NCBI RefSeq assembly: GCF_001660815.1
Contig: NZ_LYMI01000034.1
Span: 1 to 64,000 of the forward strand
DNA: 64,000 nucleotides
From: Xanthomonas nasturtii
GTDB taxonomy: Bacteria; Pseudomonadota; Gammaproteobacteria; Xanthomonadales; Xanthomonadaceae
Direction: 5' to 3'
The translations under genes and the position numbers were made by a program. The notes under the pieces are model-generated. The model saw only the letters and a program-made list of their open reading frames with translations, was not told the DNA's origin and did no database searches. Below, piece after piece: positions 41,008 through 49,141 of this stretch. Each line of letters begins with the position of its first letter. The first letter of the stretch is position 1.

Positions 41008-42384
41008 TCAGAGCCTGCCGACCCGGAACCGGCGTCCCTTGATCTTGCCTGCGTGCAGATGCGCCAGCGCCTTGGCGACCTGAGCGTTAGCGATGGCGAC
41101 ATAGGAGCGGGTGGGGTAGATGGCAATCTTGCCAATCGCCGCGCCCGACAGCCCGGCCTCGCCGGTCAATGCACCGAGGATGTCGCCGGCACGCAGCTTG
41201 TCGGTCTTGCCGCCGTCGATGCGCAAGGTGGTCATCGCCGCCTGCGGCAGCTGCGCCGGGCGCGCAGTGGCCAACGGCGCACGCGACCATTTCAACGGCT
41301 GGCCTTGTTCGGCTTCCAATGCCTGCGCGCGCCCGGTCTCGCGTGAGGCCACCAGGCTGAGCGCCAAACCGCGCTTGCCTGCCCGCGCGGTACGGCCGAT
41401 GCGATGACGATAGGTTTCGGTGTCGGTAGGCAACTCGTAATTGACCACTGCCGACAGGTCTTCCACGTCCAGCCCGCGTGCGGCCACATCGCTGGCCACC
41501 AGCACATTGCAGCTGCGATTGACGAAGCGCACCAGCACTTCGTCGCGGTCGCGCTGCTCCATGTCGCCATGCAGCGCGAGCGCGGAAAAGCCGAACTCCT
41601 GCAGCGAGCCGGCCACCTCGTCCACTTCCTTGCGGGTATTGCAGAACACCACGCTGGATTCGGGATTGAAGCGCAGCAGCAGGCCGGCGACGGCTTTCTG
41701 CCGATAGGTCGGGTCGACTTCGAAGAACTGCTGGTCGATTTCCGGCGCGTTGTCGGCGCCTTCGACGGTGATTTCGACCGGGTCTTTCAGGATCTCGCGC
41801 GCCAGCGTGCGGATGATGTCGGGGAAGGTGGCCGAAAACAGCAGGCTCTGGCGATGCTTGTCGCAGCGGCTGGCGATCTCGCGGATGGGTTCTTCGAAGC
41901 CCATGTCGAGCATGCGGTCGGCTTCGTCCAGCACCAGCGTGCGCACGCCGCCCAGGTGCAGGGCGCGCTTGCGCGCCAGTTCCTGGATGCGGCCGGGCGT
42001 ACCGACCACCACTTGCGGGTCGTGCGCTTCCAGCGAGGCCAGTTGCGGGCCCAGCGGCATGCCGCCGGTGAGCACCACCAGCTTCATGTTGGGGATGCCG
42101 GTGGCCAGTTTGCGCAGCTGCTTGCCGACCTGGTCGGCAAGCTCGCGGGTGGGGCAGAGCACCAGCGCCTGCGCGCGGGTCAGCGCCGGGTCGAGCTTCT
42201 GCAGCAGGCCCAGCCCGAACGCGGCGGTCTTGCCGCTACCGGTCGGCGCCTGGGCGATAACATCGAGTCCCTGCAGGATCGGCGGCAGGCTCTGCGCCTG
42301 GATGGGAGTAAGGACGGTGTAGCCAAGGGCGTCGATGCCGGGGGCCAGGGCCGGCGACAGCGGCAGCGCGGAAAATTCGTTCAT
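41008..42384 (-). CDS. dbpA: ATP-dependent RNA helicase DbpA
   Basis: A 458-residue DEAD-box helicase acting in 50S subunit assembly. Q motif YTVLTPIQAQSLP, Walker A APTGSGKT, DEAD box LVLDEADRMLDMGF, motif III LLFSATFP, and motifs V-VI ASDVAARGLDVEDL and HRIGRTARAG. The C-terminal domain (about 385-458) ends in KIKGRRFRVGRL, matching the DbpA RNA-binding domain that recognises hairpin 92 of 23S rRNA. The start at 42384 (MNEFSALPLS) is the family start. A 29-bp imperfect inverted repeat lies just upstream, shared with uup. Confidence 0.94.
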   Translation of the reverse strand: MNEFSALPLSPALAPGIDALGYTVLTPIQAQSLPPILQGLDVIAQAPTGSGKTAAFGLGLLQKLDPALTRAQALVLCPTRELADQVGKQLRKLATGIPNMKLVVLTGGMPLGPQLASLEAHDPQVVVGTPGRIQELARKRALHLGGVRTLVLDEADRMLDMGFEEPIREIASRCDKHRQSLLFSATFPDIIRTLAREILKDPVEITVEGADNAPEIDQQFFEVDPTYRQKAVAGLLLRFNPESSVVFCNTRKEVDEVAGSLQEFGFSALALHGDMEQRDRDEVLVRFVNRSCNVLVASDVAARGLDVEDLSAVVNYELPTDTETYRHRIGRTARAGKRGLALSLVASRETGRAQALEAEQGQPLKWSRAPLATARPAQLPQAAMTTLRIDGGKTDKLRAGDILGALTGEAGLSGAAIGKIAIYPTRSYVAIANAQVAKALAHLHAGKIKGRRFRVGRL

Positions 42385-42399
42385 GGCGCATTTTAGCCC

Positions 42400-42481
42400 G
42401 GGATTGGCAATTGGTGATTCGGGATTGGTCACGGCAACGGCGCGCCCTGCTGCCAATCCCGAATCCCCAATCACCAATCCC
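42400..42481. repeat. 29-bp imperfect inverted repeat (GGGATTCGGGATTGG family)
   Basis: The arms 42400-42428 and 42453-42481 are reverse complements at 26 of 29 positions, separated by 24 bases. Each arm is made of short blocks such as GGGATTGG and GATTCGGG. A related tandem block occurs at 56051-56079. The RNA would form a long hairpin in the intergenic region between the divergent dbpA and uup genes, ending 13 bases before the uup ATG. Confidence 0.8.
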
Positions 42482-42482
42482 G

Positions 42483-42488
42483 TACAAT
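42483..42488 (+). promoter_or_regulatory. -10 box of uup (leaderless)
   Basis: TACAAT lies six bases before the uup ATG, immediately after the inverted repeat. Transcription would start at or next to the start codon. Any -35 element would fall inside the repeat arm. Confidence 0.5.
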
Positions 42489-42494
42489 TGCGCC

Positions 42495-44384
42495 ATGCCT
42501 TTAATCACTCTGCAAAGCGTCGACTACAGCGTCGGCGGCCCCTTGTTGCTGGAAAAAACCGACCTCACGATCGAGCCGGGCGAGCGTATCGCCCTGATCG
42601 GCCGCAACGGCGCCGGCAAATCGACCTTGATGAAACTGATCGCCGGCGAGCTCAAGCCCGACGACGGCGAAGTGCGCGTGCAGCAAGGCGTGCGCATCGC
42701 GCGGCTGGAGCAGGAGGTACCGCAGGGCACCGGCGGCAGCGTGTTCGACGTGGTGGCCGACGGCCTGGGCGAGTTGGGCCATTGGCTGGCCGAATTCCAT
42801 CAGCTCAGCCATGCCGAGGTGTTCGATGGCGAAGCGTTCGGCAAGGTGCAGGCCAAGATCGACGCGGCCGATGGGTGGGCACTGGATCAGCGCGTCACCG
42901 AGACGCTGACCAAGCTGGAACTGGACGGCGATGCGGAGTTTTCGCGACTGTCCGGCGGTATGAAGCGGCGCGTATTGCTGGCGCGCTCGCTGGTGTCTTC
43001 GCCGGATGTGCTGCTGCTGGACGAACCGACCAATCACCTGGATATCGAAGCGATCGACTGGCTGGAGTCGTTCCTGAAAGGCTGGAGCGGCAGCGTGCTG
43101 TTCGTCACCCATGACCGGCGCTTCCTGCGTGCGTTGGCGACGCGCATCGTCGAAATCGACCGCGGCCAGGTCACCAGCTGGCCGGGCGACTGGGCCAATT
43201 ACGAGCGGCGTCGCGAAGAGCGGCTCAATGCGCAGGCGCAGGAAAATGCGCGCTTCGACAAGATGCTGGCGCAGGAAGAGGTCTGGATCCGCCAGGGCAT
43301 CAAGGCGCGGCGTACCCGCGACGAAGGCCGTGTGCGACGTCTGGAGTCGATGCGCAACGAGCGCGTGCAGCGCCGCGACCTGACCGGCAACGTGCGCATG
43401 GAAGTCTCGCAGGGCGAGTCGTCCGGCAAGAAGGTGATCGAAGCCAAGGACGTCGGCTTTGCGTTTGGCGCACGCACGATGGTCAAGGGTTTTTCCACCA
43501 TCATCCAGCGGGGCGACCGCATCGGGCTGATCGGCCCCAACGGCAGCGGCAAGACCACCTTGCTCAAGCTGTTGCTGGGCGACCTGCAGGCGCAGCAGGG
43601 CGAGATCCGCATCGGCACCAATCTGCAGATTGCGTATTTCGACCAATACCGCTCGACGCTGCGCGAAGACTGGAGCGCGATCGAGAACGTGGCCGAAGGC
43701 CGCGATTTCCTCGAAATCAATGGCAAGCGCAAGCATGTACATGCCTATCTGCAGGATTTTCTGTTCACGCCCGAGCGTGCGCGCGCACCGATCACGCGGC
43801 TGTCCGGCGGCGAGCGCAATCGCCTGCTGCTGGCGCGGCTGTTCGCTCAGCCCTCCAACCTGCTGGTGATGGACGAACCGACCAACGACCTGGATGTGGA
43901 AACGCTGGAGTTGCTGGAAGAATTGCTGGGCGACTACACCGGCACCTTGTTGCTGGTCAGCCATGACCGCGACTTCCTCGACAACGTGGTGACCTCCACG
44001 CTGGTGATGGAAGGCGATGGCCTGATTGGCGATTATGTCGGCGGCTACAGCGATTCGTTGCGTCAGCGCCGCACGCCGGCCAGCAATGCGATGGCCGTGG
44101 CCAAGGCCTCGGCGACGGCTGCAGTGGCCACGCCCGTGGCAGCCGCAGCGACGCCGGCGGAGGCGCCCAAGCGCAAGCTCAGCTACAAGGATGCCCGCGA
44201 GCTGGAACAGCTGCCGGCCCTGATCGAGACGCTGGAACAGCAGGTGGCCGCGCTCACCGCGGCGATGAACGAGCCGAGCTTTTATCAGCGCGACAGTGCG
44301 GCGATGGCCACCCACACCGCAGCGTTGGGCGATGCGCAGAAGCAGCTGGATGCGGCGTATGCGCGCTGGAGCGAGCTGGAATAG
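42495..44384 (+). CDS. uup: ABC-F ATPase Uup
   Basis: A 629-residue soluble twin-ATPase of the ABC-F family, which acts on ribosomes and, in the case of Uup, affects replication and precise transposon excision. NBD1: Walker A LIGRNGAGKSTL, signature RLSGGMKRR, Walker B LLLDEPTNHLD. NBD2: Walker A LIGPNGSGKTTL, signature RLSGGERNR, Walker B VMDEPTNDLD. The linker between them is charged (RRREERLNAQAQENAR), and a C-terminal coiled coil (about 555-629) after an A/T/V-rich hinge is typical of Uup. The start at 42495 follows a TACAAT box by six bases. Confidence 0.94.
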   Translation: MPLITLQSVDYSVGGPLLLEKTDLTIEPGERIALIGRNGAGKSTLMKLIAGELKPDDGEVRVQQGVRIARLEQEVPQGTGGSVFDVVADGLGELGHWLAEFHQLSHAEVFDGEAFGKVQAKIDAADGWALDQRVTETLTKLELDGDAEFSRLSGGMKRRVLLARSLVSSPDVLLLDEPTNHLDIEAIDWLESFLKGWSGSVLFVTHDRRFLRALATRIVEIDRGQVTSWPGDWANYERRREERLNAQAQENARFDKMLAQEEVWIRQGIKARRTRDEGRVRRLESMRNERVQRRDLTGNVRMEVSQGESSGKKVIEAKDVGFAFGARTMVKGFSTIIQRGDRIGLIGPNGSGKTTLLKLLLGDLQAQQGEIRIGTNLQIAYFDQYRSTLREDWSAIENVAEGRDFLEINGKRKHVHAYLQDFLFTPERARAPITRLSGGERNRLLLARLFAQPSNLLVMDEPTNDLDVETLELLEELLGDYTGTLLLVSHDRDFLDNVVTSTLVMEGDGLIGDYVGGYSDSLRQRRTPASNAMAVAKASATAAVATPVAAAATPAEAPKRKLSYKDARELEQLPALIETLEQQVAALTAAMNEPSFYQRDSAAMATHTAALGDAQKQLDAAYARWSELE

Positions 44385-44554
44385 CCGGCCCGTATGCCGG
44401 CACGCTGTTGCGTGCTGGCCAGTGGGCGGCTAACGCAAGGTGGCGAGCAGTTGGTTCGCGCAGGCCTCAGCGTGTGAAGTGGGGGCGCTGTTGGATGACG
44501 CGCGTTTACACGACGCGATGGCCAGGCCCACGTAGCAACGCCGAGTCGGCCTAC

Positions 44555-44980
44555 TCAGTCGCAGGCGCTGGCCGGTGCCACGAAGGCCGCAAAGGTGAGC
44601 CCGCGCGTTGCCCAGCTGGTTGCGGCCTCGTCGAGAATATCCAGCAAACTGTCGCGGTCATTCGGTGCCGCCTGCGCCAATGCCTCGGCACCGTCGATCA
44701 GTAATGCGTAGCCGCGCGGCGAGGGCAGCCATGCCAGATCGCGCAATGCATCGCTGAGCGCATCCCAGTTGCGGCCGAAGCTGGCAGGGAAATCCAGTTG
44801 CGTGGCCAGACGCATCAGCAACATGCGTTTATCGCTGCAGCTGGCCAGATCCACACGCAGAATGCGCAAGCCGGCGTCGCGCGCCAGCGCCGCCATGGTG
44901 TCCAGGTCGTCGGTATCGGCTTGATACACGCCCGACTGCTGCGGGTCGGACAGGTCCAGTGCGAAGTCGCCCGCGCTCAT
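44555..44980 (-). CDS. Barstar-family ribonuclease inhibitor
   Basis: A 141-residue protein with the barstar fold. The inhibitor helix FGRNWDALSDAL matches barstar, with D73 and D77 at the positions of barstar Asp35 and Asp39, the residues that plug the barnase active site. Flanking segments ILRVDLASCSDKRMLLMRLA and YALLIDGAEAL fit the family. Its start overlaps the stop of the RNase gene by four bases (ATGA), so inhibitor and enzyme are made together. It probably protects the cytoplasm from the RNase before export. The 170 bases after its stop show nothing definite. Confidence 0.88.
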   Translation of the reverse strand: MSAGDFALDLSDPQQSGVYQADTDDLDTMAALARDAGLRILRVDLASCSDKRMLLMRLATQLDFPASFGRNWDALSDALRDLAWLPSPRGYALLIDGAEALAQAAPNDRDSLLDILDEAATSWATRGLTFAAFVAPASACD

Positions 44981-45417
44981 GGTGCCTGGTCCGGGGTCGG
45001 GCCATCGAAGGCTTTGAAGCTCTGATAATGATCGTCGCTGTAGTACCAGGCGTCGGGCGGAGTGCCGCCGGTAACGATGCGGCGCGCGCCGCGATCCTGG
45101 CTGCCGGGCGTATCGACGGTGTATTCGCGGTAATAGCCGCGCGGGCGCTCGGGCAAGCGATGCTCGCGGTTGCCGAACACGCTGCCGTCCTGCGCATGTG
45201 GAAACGGGCCGCTGCGCTGGATCAGCACGATGGTCGCCATCGCCTCGATCGGCAGAAACGCCGGCAGGCGCGGCACCTCACGCGTCGGTGCGGTTGCGGC
45301 GATCGGTGCGTTGAGTTGCGGCGCGAACTGCGGCTTGGGCGTCTGCATCGCGCGCATGCCCCATAAGCCGGCAACCAGCAACACGATGGCAACGATCAGC
45401 AAAGCGGGCTTGCGCAT
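44977..45417 (-). CDS. Exported barnase-type ribonuclease
   Basis: A 146-residue protein. An N-terminal hydrophobic segment (about 5-23) acts as signal peptide or membrane anchor, then a low-complexity stretch, then a microbial guanyl-RNase domain (about 70-136). Catalytic residues are all present by position: E99 (barnase Glu73) in YYREYTV, R112/R113 (Arg83/Arg87 region) in RGARRIV, and H130 (His102) in SDDHYQSF. It should cleave RNA after guanosine in the envelope or outside the cell. The inhibitor gene follows with overlap. The start is the ATG at 45417 (MRKPALLIVA), which begins the signal sequence. Confidence 0.87.
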   Translation of the reverse strand: MRKPALLIVAIVLLVAGLWGMRAMQTPKPQFAPQLNAPIAATAPTREVPRLPAFLPIEAMATIVLIQRSGPFPHAQDGSVFGNREHRLPERPRGYYREYTVDTPGSQDRGARRIVTGGTPPDAWYYSDDHYQSFKAFDGPTPDQAP

Positions 45418-45590
45418 GAAGACGGTCCGAAGAATATGTGCGGCAGAGCAAGTATGCCGGTGCGCGACTGTGTCGACTTTGAACGCGGCCAGGTGCTGGC
45501 GCGGTTCACGCCCAAGTAACCGGGGCATGGTGCAAGGTGTGCAGCCAACAGCGCGGCATGCGATGGGATGAAGTTTCCCTGCCAGCACCC

Positions 45591-45619
45591 TTGGTAAGCG
45601 CCGCCGCCGTCCTTACCAT
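45591..45619 (+). promoter_or_regulatory. Promoter of the superoxide dismutase gene
   Basis: TTGGTA (45591-45596), a 17-base spacer and TACCAT (45614-45619) fit a housekeeping promoter with ideal spacing. The two boxes are also part of a dyad, TGGTAAG and CTTACCA, separated by 13 bases, so a regulator could cover both. Confidence 0.5.
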
Positions 45620-45630
45620 CTACCCCGCAA

Positions 45631-45650
45631 CGCCCGGTCTTCGCCGGGCG
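45631..45650 (+). promoter_or_regulatory. Hairpin in the sod mRNA leader
   Basis: CGCCCGG, loop TCTTCG and CCGGGCG form a perfect 7-bp hairpin near the predicted 5' end of the transcript, ahead of the ribosome site CAGGAG. A UUCG-type loop makes it very stable; it may protect the mRNA or tune translation. Confidence 0.5.
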
Positions 45651-45669
45651 GCAAGTCCAGGAGACACGC

Positions 45670-46281
45670 ATGGCTTATACCCTTCCGCAGCTGCCCTACG
45701 CCTACGACGCGCTGGAACCGAACATCGATGCGCAGACGATGGAAATCCATCACACCAAGCATCATCAGACCTACATCAACAACGTCAATGCGGCGCTGGA
45801 AGGGACTGAGTACGCCGACCTGCCGATCGAAGAGCTGGTGTCCAAACTGAAGAGCCTGCCGGAAAACCTGCAGGGCCCGGTGCGCAATAACGGCGGCGGC
45901 CACGCCAACCATTCGTTGTTCTGGACGGTGCTGTCGCCCAACGGTGGCGGCGAGCCCAAGGGCGAGGTCGCCAAGGCGATCGACAAGGACATCGGTGGGT
46001 TCGAGAAGTTCAAGGAAGCCTTCACCAAGGCGGCCGTCAGCCGTTTCGGCTCGGGCTGGGCATGGTTGAGCGTGACCCCGGACAAGAAGCTGGTGGTGGA
46101 AAGCACCGCCAACCAGGACAGCCCGCTGTTCGAAGGCAACACCCCGATCCTGGGCCTGGACGTGTGGGAACACGCGTACTACCTGAAGTACCAGAACCGT
46201 CGCCCGGAATACATCGGCGCGTTCTACAACGCCGTGAACTGGGAAGAAGTCGAGCGCCGCTACCACGCCGCGATCGCCTGA
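45670..46281 (+). CDS. sodA: Superoxide dismutase (Mn/Fe family)
   Basis: A 203-residue cytoplasmic enzyme converting superoxide to peroxide and oxygen. Metal ligands: His in [13 protein letters not shown], His in [12 protein letters not shown], and Asp/His in [20 protein letters not shown]. The N-terminal [15 protein letters not shown] is standard. The active-site segment [11 protein letters not shown] and the DVWEHAYYL end favour the manganese form, but metal choice cannot be settled from sequence alone. A ribosome site (CAGGAG) precedes the ATG, and a strong terminator follows 24 bases after the stop. Confidence 0.95.
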   Translation: MAYTLPQLPYAYDALEPNIDAQTMEIHHTKHHQTYINNVNAALEGTEYADLPIEELVSKLKSLPENLQGPVRNNGGGHANHSLFWTVLSPNGGGEPKGEVAKAIDKDIGGFEKFKEAFTKAAVSRFGSGWAWLSVTPDKKLVVESTANQDSPLFEGNTPILGLDVWEHAYYLKYQNRRPEYIGAFYNAVNWEEVERRYHAAIA

Positions 46282-46305
46282 CGTTCTGAGTTAATGCGGT
46301 AACGC

Positions 46306-46337
46306 AAGAAGGCCGGGAGCGATCCCGGCCTTCTTCG
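46306..46337 (+). terminator. Intrinsic terminator of sodA
   Basis: AAGAAGGCCGGGA (46306-46318), loop GCGA, and TCCCGGCCTTCTT (46323-46335) form a perfect 13-bp stem ending in T-rich sequence. It may also work for transcripts arriving from the suhB side. Confidence 0.92.
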
Positions 46338-46354
46338 TGTGTGCGGTCTACGTC

Positions 46355-46422
46355 GTAGCAGCGACCTCGGTCGCGATGGGTATTGCCGTGGAAAGCGCCA
46401 TCGCGCGCAAACGCGCTCCTAC
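46355..46422. repeat. REPIN-like doublet, 68 bp
   Basis: Two REP-like units in inverted orientation. The first, at 46355-46379, starts GTAGCAGCG and ends GCGATGG. The second is inverted, starting with CCATCGCGCG at about 46404 and ending CGCTCCTAC at 46422. The whole block is exactly 68 bases, the same as the block at 51296-51363. The unit resembles the Pseudomonas REP consensus (GTGGGAGCG then CGCGATGG, from memory). It lies between the sodA terminator and the convergent suhB stop. Confidence 0.75.
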
Positions 46423-46442
46423 CGCAACCGAAGCGGCGTCGA

Positions 46443-47276
46443 TCAGAACTTGGCGTCGAACTCGCGCGCGTAGCCGGTGTTGACGATGACCTTCTGCAGC
46501 GCGTCGCTGATCTTGATGTTGCCGGCGACGATCTGCTGGGTTTCCGGGCCCATGTTGTCCATGCGCGGCGGGGTGGCGCCCTTGTAGTCGCAGACCCGGC
46601 CACCGGCCTCGCGCACCAGCAACACACCGGCGGCGATGTCCCAGGCTTTGACGCCGGCTTCGAAGTAGGCATCGGCACGGCCGCAGGCCACATAGGCCAG
46701 GTCCAGCGCCGCCGAGCCGGTGCGGCGCACGTCTTCGGCCTGCACCAGCAACGCATCCACGCACTTGAGCTGCGCACTGGCGCGCGCACGTTCGCGCGGC
46801 GGGAAGCCGGTGTGGACCATGGCGCCTTCCAGATCCTTGCGTTCTGCAATACGGATGCGGCGGTCGTTGAGCACCGCGCCGGCACCGCGGCTGGCAGTGA
46901 ACAGCTCATTGCGCAGCGGGTCGAAGATCACCGCATCGGTGGGTTCGCCGTTTTCCACCAGTGCGATCGACACGCAGTAATGCGGGAAGCCGCGCAGATA
47001 GTTGCTGGTGCCGTCGAGCGGATCGATCACCCAGGTGTAGCGGCCACTCTTGCCGCCCTGCACGCCGCCTTCTTCGCCGAACACGGCGTACTCGGGGTAG
47101 CCGCGCTTGAGTTCCTTGATGATGACCTTCTCGGCATCGGCATCGACTTCGCTGGCGTAGTCCATGCGGCCTTTCTGCACCACGTTGAGCGCATCGAGCT
47201 TGTTGATGCCGCGCAACAGCACATTGCCGGCGAGGCGGGCGGCTTTGACCATGACGGTGACGGCGGGTTTCTGCAT
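46443..47276 (-). CDS. suhB: Inositol-1-monophosphatase family protein SuhB
   Basis: A 277-residue Mg-dependent phosphatase which in E. coli is also part of the rRNA antitermination complex. Metal-binding motifs: [35 protein letters not shown] and [18 protein letters not shown]. The start at 47276 ([17 protein letters not shown]) is preceded by GGGAGC at seven bases. It diverges from trmJ, with 116 bases between starts. A role in ribosome synthesis would suit the neighbouring RNA-modification gene, but that is inference. Confidence 0.94.
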   Translation of the reverse strand: MQKPAVTVMVKAARLAGNVLLRGINKLDALNVVQKGRMDYASEVDADAEKVIIKELKRGYPEYAVFGEEGGVQGGKSGRYTWVIDPLDGTSNYLRGFPHYCVSIALVENGEPTDAVIFDPLRNELFTASRGAGAVLNDRRIRIAERKDLEGAMVHTGFPPRERARASAQLKCVDALLVQAEDVRRTGSAALDLAYVACGRADAYFEAGVKAWDIAAGVLLVREAGGRVCDYKGATPPRMDNMGPETQQIVAGNIKISDALQKVIVNTGYAREFDAKF

Positions 47277-47392
47277 GGTTAAAGCTCCCGTGAAGGCAGA
47301 ACGGACAATGGCGAAGGTAAAAGAGCGGTCCGGCGCGAAAGCCGGCCGCGCAGTTTACCATCTACGGCCGACCAGCTCCCCAATCTCCGTTC

Positions 47393-48160
47393 ATGTCCGT
47401 CAGTCAGCGCATCCGTTTTGTTCTTGTCGGTACCCAGCATCCAGGCAACATCGGCGCCGCCGCGCGTGCGATGAAGACCATGGGTGTCTCGCGTCTGGTG
47501 CTGGTGGCGCCCGAGCGCGCGCTGGACGAAGACGCCTACCGGCGCTCGGCCGGCGCCGAAGACGTGCTTGGTGATGCGCCGATCTTCGCGACGCTGGGCG
47601 AGGCGGTGGCCGATTGCAGGTTGGTCATTGGCTGCACCGCGCGTGCGCGGCGGGTGGCGCTGGAAGAATTGCTGCCGGACGAAGGCGCGGAGCGCGCCCT
47701 GACCAAGGCGAGCGAGCCGGCCGAAGTGGCCTTCGTATTCGGCCGCGAGCGCACCGGGCTGACCAACGACGAATTGCAGCTTTGCCATGCCGCGGTACAT
47801 ATCCCGTCCGACCCGCAGTTCAGTTCACTCAATCTGGCCGCCGCCGTGCAGGTATTGGCGTACGAAGTGCGGCTGGCGCAGTTGGCCGCAGGCGAGGCCG
47901 AACCGGCACCTGCGGCGGCCAGTGCCGGCTTGCGCGATGGCCCGGCCAGCCATGCGCAACTGGAAGGCATGTTCGGCCAGTTGGGCGACACCCTGGACGA
48001 GATCGACTTCCACAAGGGCCGTGCGCCGGAGTCGGCGATGCGCAAGTTGCGCCGGCTATTGCTGCGCGCGGACATGACCGAGCAGGAGGTACGCCTGATC
48101 CGCGGCATCCTGTCGGACGCGCAGCGCATGGCCATGCTCGCCAGGCAGGCCGGAAACTGA
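47393..48160 (+). CDS. trmJ: tRNA (cytidine/uridine-32-2'-O)-methyltransferase TrmJ
   Basis: A 255-residue SPOUT methyltransferase that methylates the ribose of nucleotide 32 in several tRNAs. The conserved blocks are FVLVGTQHPGNIGAAARAMKTMG, VFGRERTGLTNDELQLC and HIPSDPQFSSLNLAAAVQVLAYE, which build the trefoil-knot AdoMet site. A C-terminal helical extension (about 185-255, RKLRRLLLRADMTEQEVRLIRG) is typical of TrmJ as opposed to TrmL. No clear ribosome site is visible before the ATG. Confidence 0.93.
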   Translation: MSVSQRIRFVLVGTQHPGNIGAAARAMKTMGVSRLVLVAPERALDEDAYRRSAGAEDVLGDAPIFATLGEAVADCRLVIGCTARARRVALEELLPDEGAERALTKASEPAEVAFVFGRERTGLTNDELQLCHAAVHIPSDPQFSSLNLAAAVQVLAYEVRLAQLAAGEAEPAPAAASAGLRDGPASHAQLEGMFGQLGDTLDEIDFHKGRAPESAMRKLRRLLLRADMTEQEVRLIRGILSDAQRMAMLARQAGN

Positions 48161-48211
48161 CGTCTGTCACATCTTCACAGATTCGGCTAGGCTGTCCGCG
48201 GCTCTAGGGGA

Positions 48212-49141
48212 GTGTCCGTTTTGCGCGGTCTACGATGGTGTCTGATTGCCTGCTGGTTGTTGGCCGGGGCAGGCTTGGCCGTGACGGCTGCGGCAGCGCC
48301 CTCCTCGGTGTTGGTACTTGGGCGGATCAGCGATGACCCCGCCACACATTACAATCAACTCAAACCGCTGCTGGACTATGTGGTGCCGCGCATGCACGAG
48401 GTGGGCATCCGTCGTGGCGAGATCCTGATGGCGCCGGATGCGGGCCAGATGTCCAGCTATCTTCGGCGTGGCAGGGTCGACTGGGTCAGCGAAACCACCG
48501 GGGCGGCGATGCTGCTGGGGCAGCGCGGCAGCGCCCACCCGCTGCTGATGACCGAACGTGGCGGCCTGCGCGACTTCCATACGCTGTTCTTCGTGCGCCG
48601 CGACAGCCCGATCCAGTCGTTTGGGCAGTTGCGCGGCCACACCCTGGCGCTGCAGAACGCCTCGTCCACCAGCGGCTATCTGTTGCCGATGCTCGAGCTG
48701 CTGCGCAATGGCATCGCGTGCGATGTGCTGCTGTCGGCGGACGACACCCCGGTGAGCGGTTCGGTCGGCTATCTGATGGTCGGATCCAAATTGAATGTTG
48801 CGGCGTTCGTGCACAAGCAGCTGATCGATGTGGGCGCGCTCAGCAACGTGGATTGGGACGACGAGCGGCATCTGCCGCCGGTGTTCAAGCGCGACTTCCG
48901 CATCGTGCACCGCACCGCGCCGGTGCCGCGCGCGGTGGAAATGGTGCGTGCGGGGATGGAACCGGCGGTGGAGCAGCGGTTGCGCGTGGTGCTGCTGCAG
49001 GCGGCTTCCGATCCCAAGGCAGGCCCGGCATTGAAACGTTTCTTCGACACCACCGGGTTCCATGCGCTGGATGCGACGAGCCGCCGGCGTCTGCAGGAGT
49101 TGAGCGCGGGCGTGCAACGCGTCAGGGATCATGTGGAATGA
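48212..49141 (+). CDS. PhnD-like periplasmic solute-binding protein
   Basis: A 309-residue exported protein. The signal peptide spans about 1-28 (LIACWLLAGAGLAVTAAAA). The mature part is a two-lobed binding-protein fold of the phosphate/phosphonate (PhnD) type: VLVLGRISDDPATHYNQLKP, DWVSETTGAAMLLGQ, HTLFFVRRDSPIQSFGQLRG and ALQNASSTSGYLLPMLEL. No ABC permease or ATPase is adjacent; instead its stop overlaps the start of a membrane GGDEF-EAL protein (ATGA). I infer it senses a ligand and passes the signal to that protein, as NspS does to MbaA in Vibrio cholerae. The start is GTG at 48212 behind AGGGGAG. Confidence 0.85.
   Translation: MSVLRGLRWCLIACWLLAGAGLAVTAAAAPSSVLVLGRISDDPATHYNQLKPLLDYVVPRMHEVGIRRGEILMAPDAGQMSSYLRRGRVDWVSETTGAAMLLGQRGSAHPLLMTERGGLRDFHTLFFVRRDSPIQSFGQLRGHTLALQNASSTSGYLLPMLELLRNGIACDVLLSADDTPVSGSVGYLMVGSKLNVAAFVHKQLIDVGALSNVDWDDERHLPPVFKRDFRIVHRTAPVPRAVEMVRAGMEPAVEQRLRVVLLQAASDPKAGPALKRFFDTTGFHALDATSRRRLQELSAGVQRVRDHVE

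Noticed and set aside
42501-44315. 604-codon minus-strand frame opposite uup
   Set aside because: Antisense shadow of a well-defined ABC-F gene.
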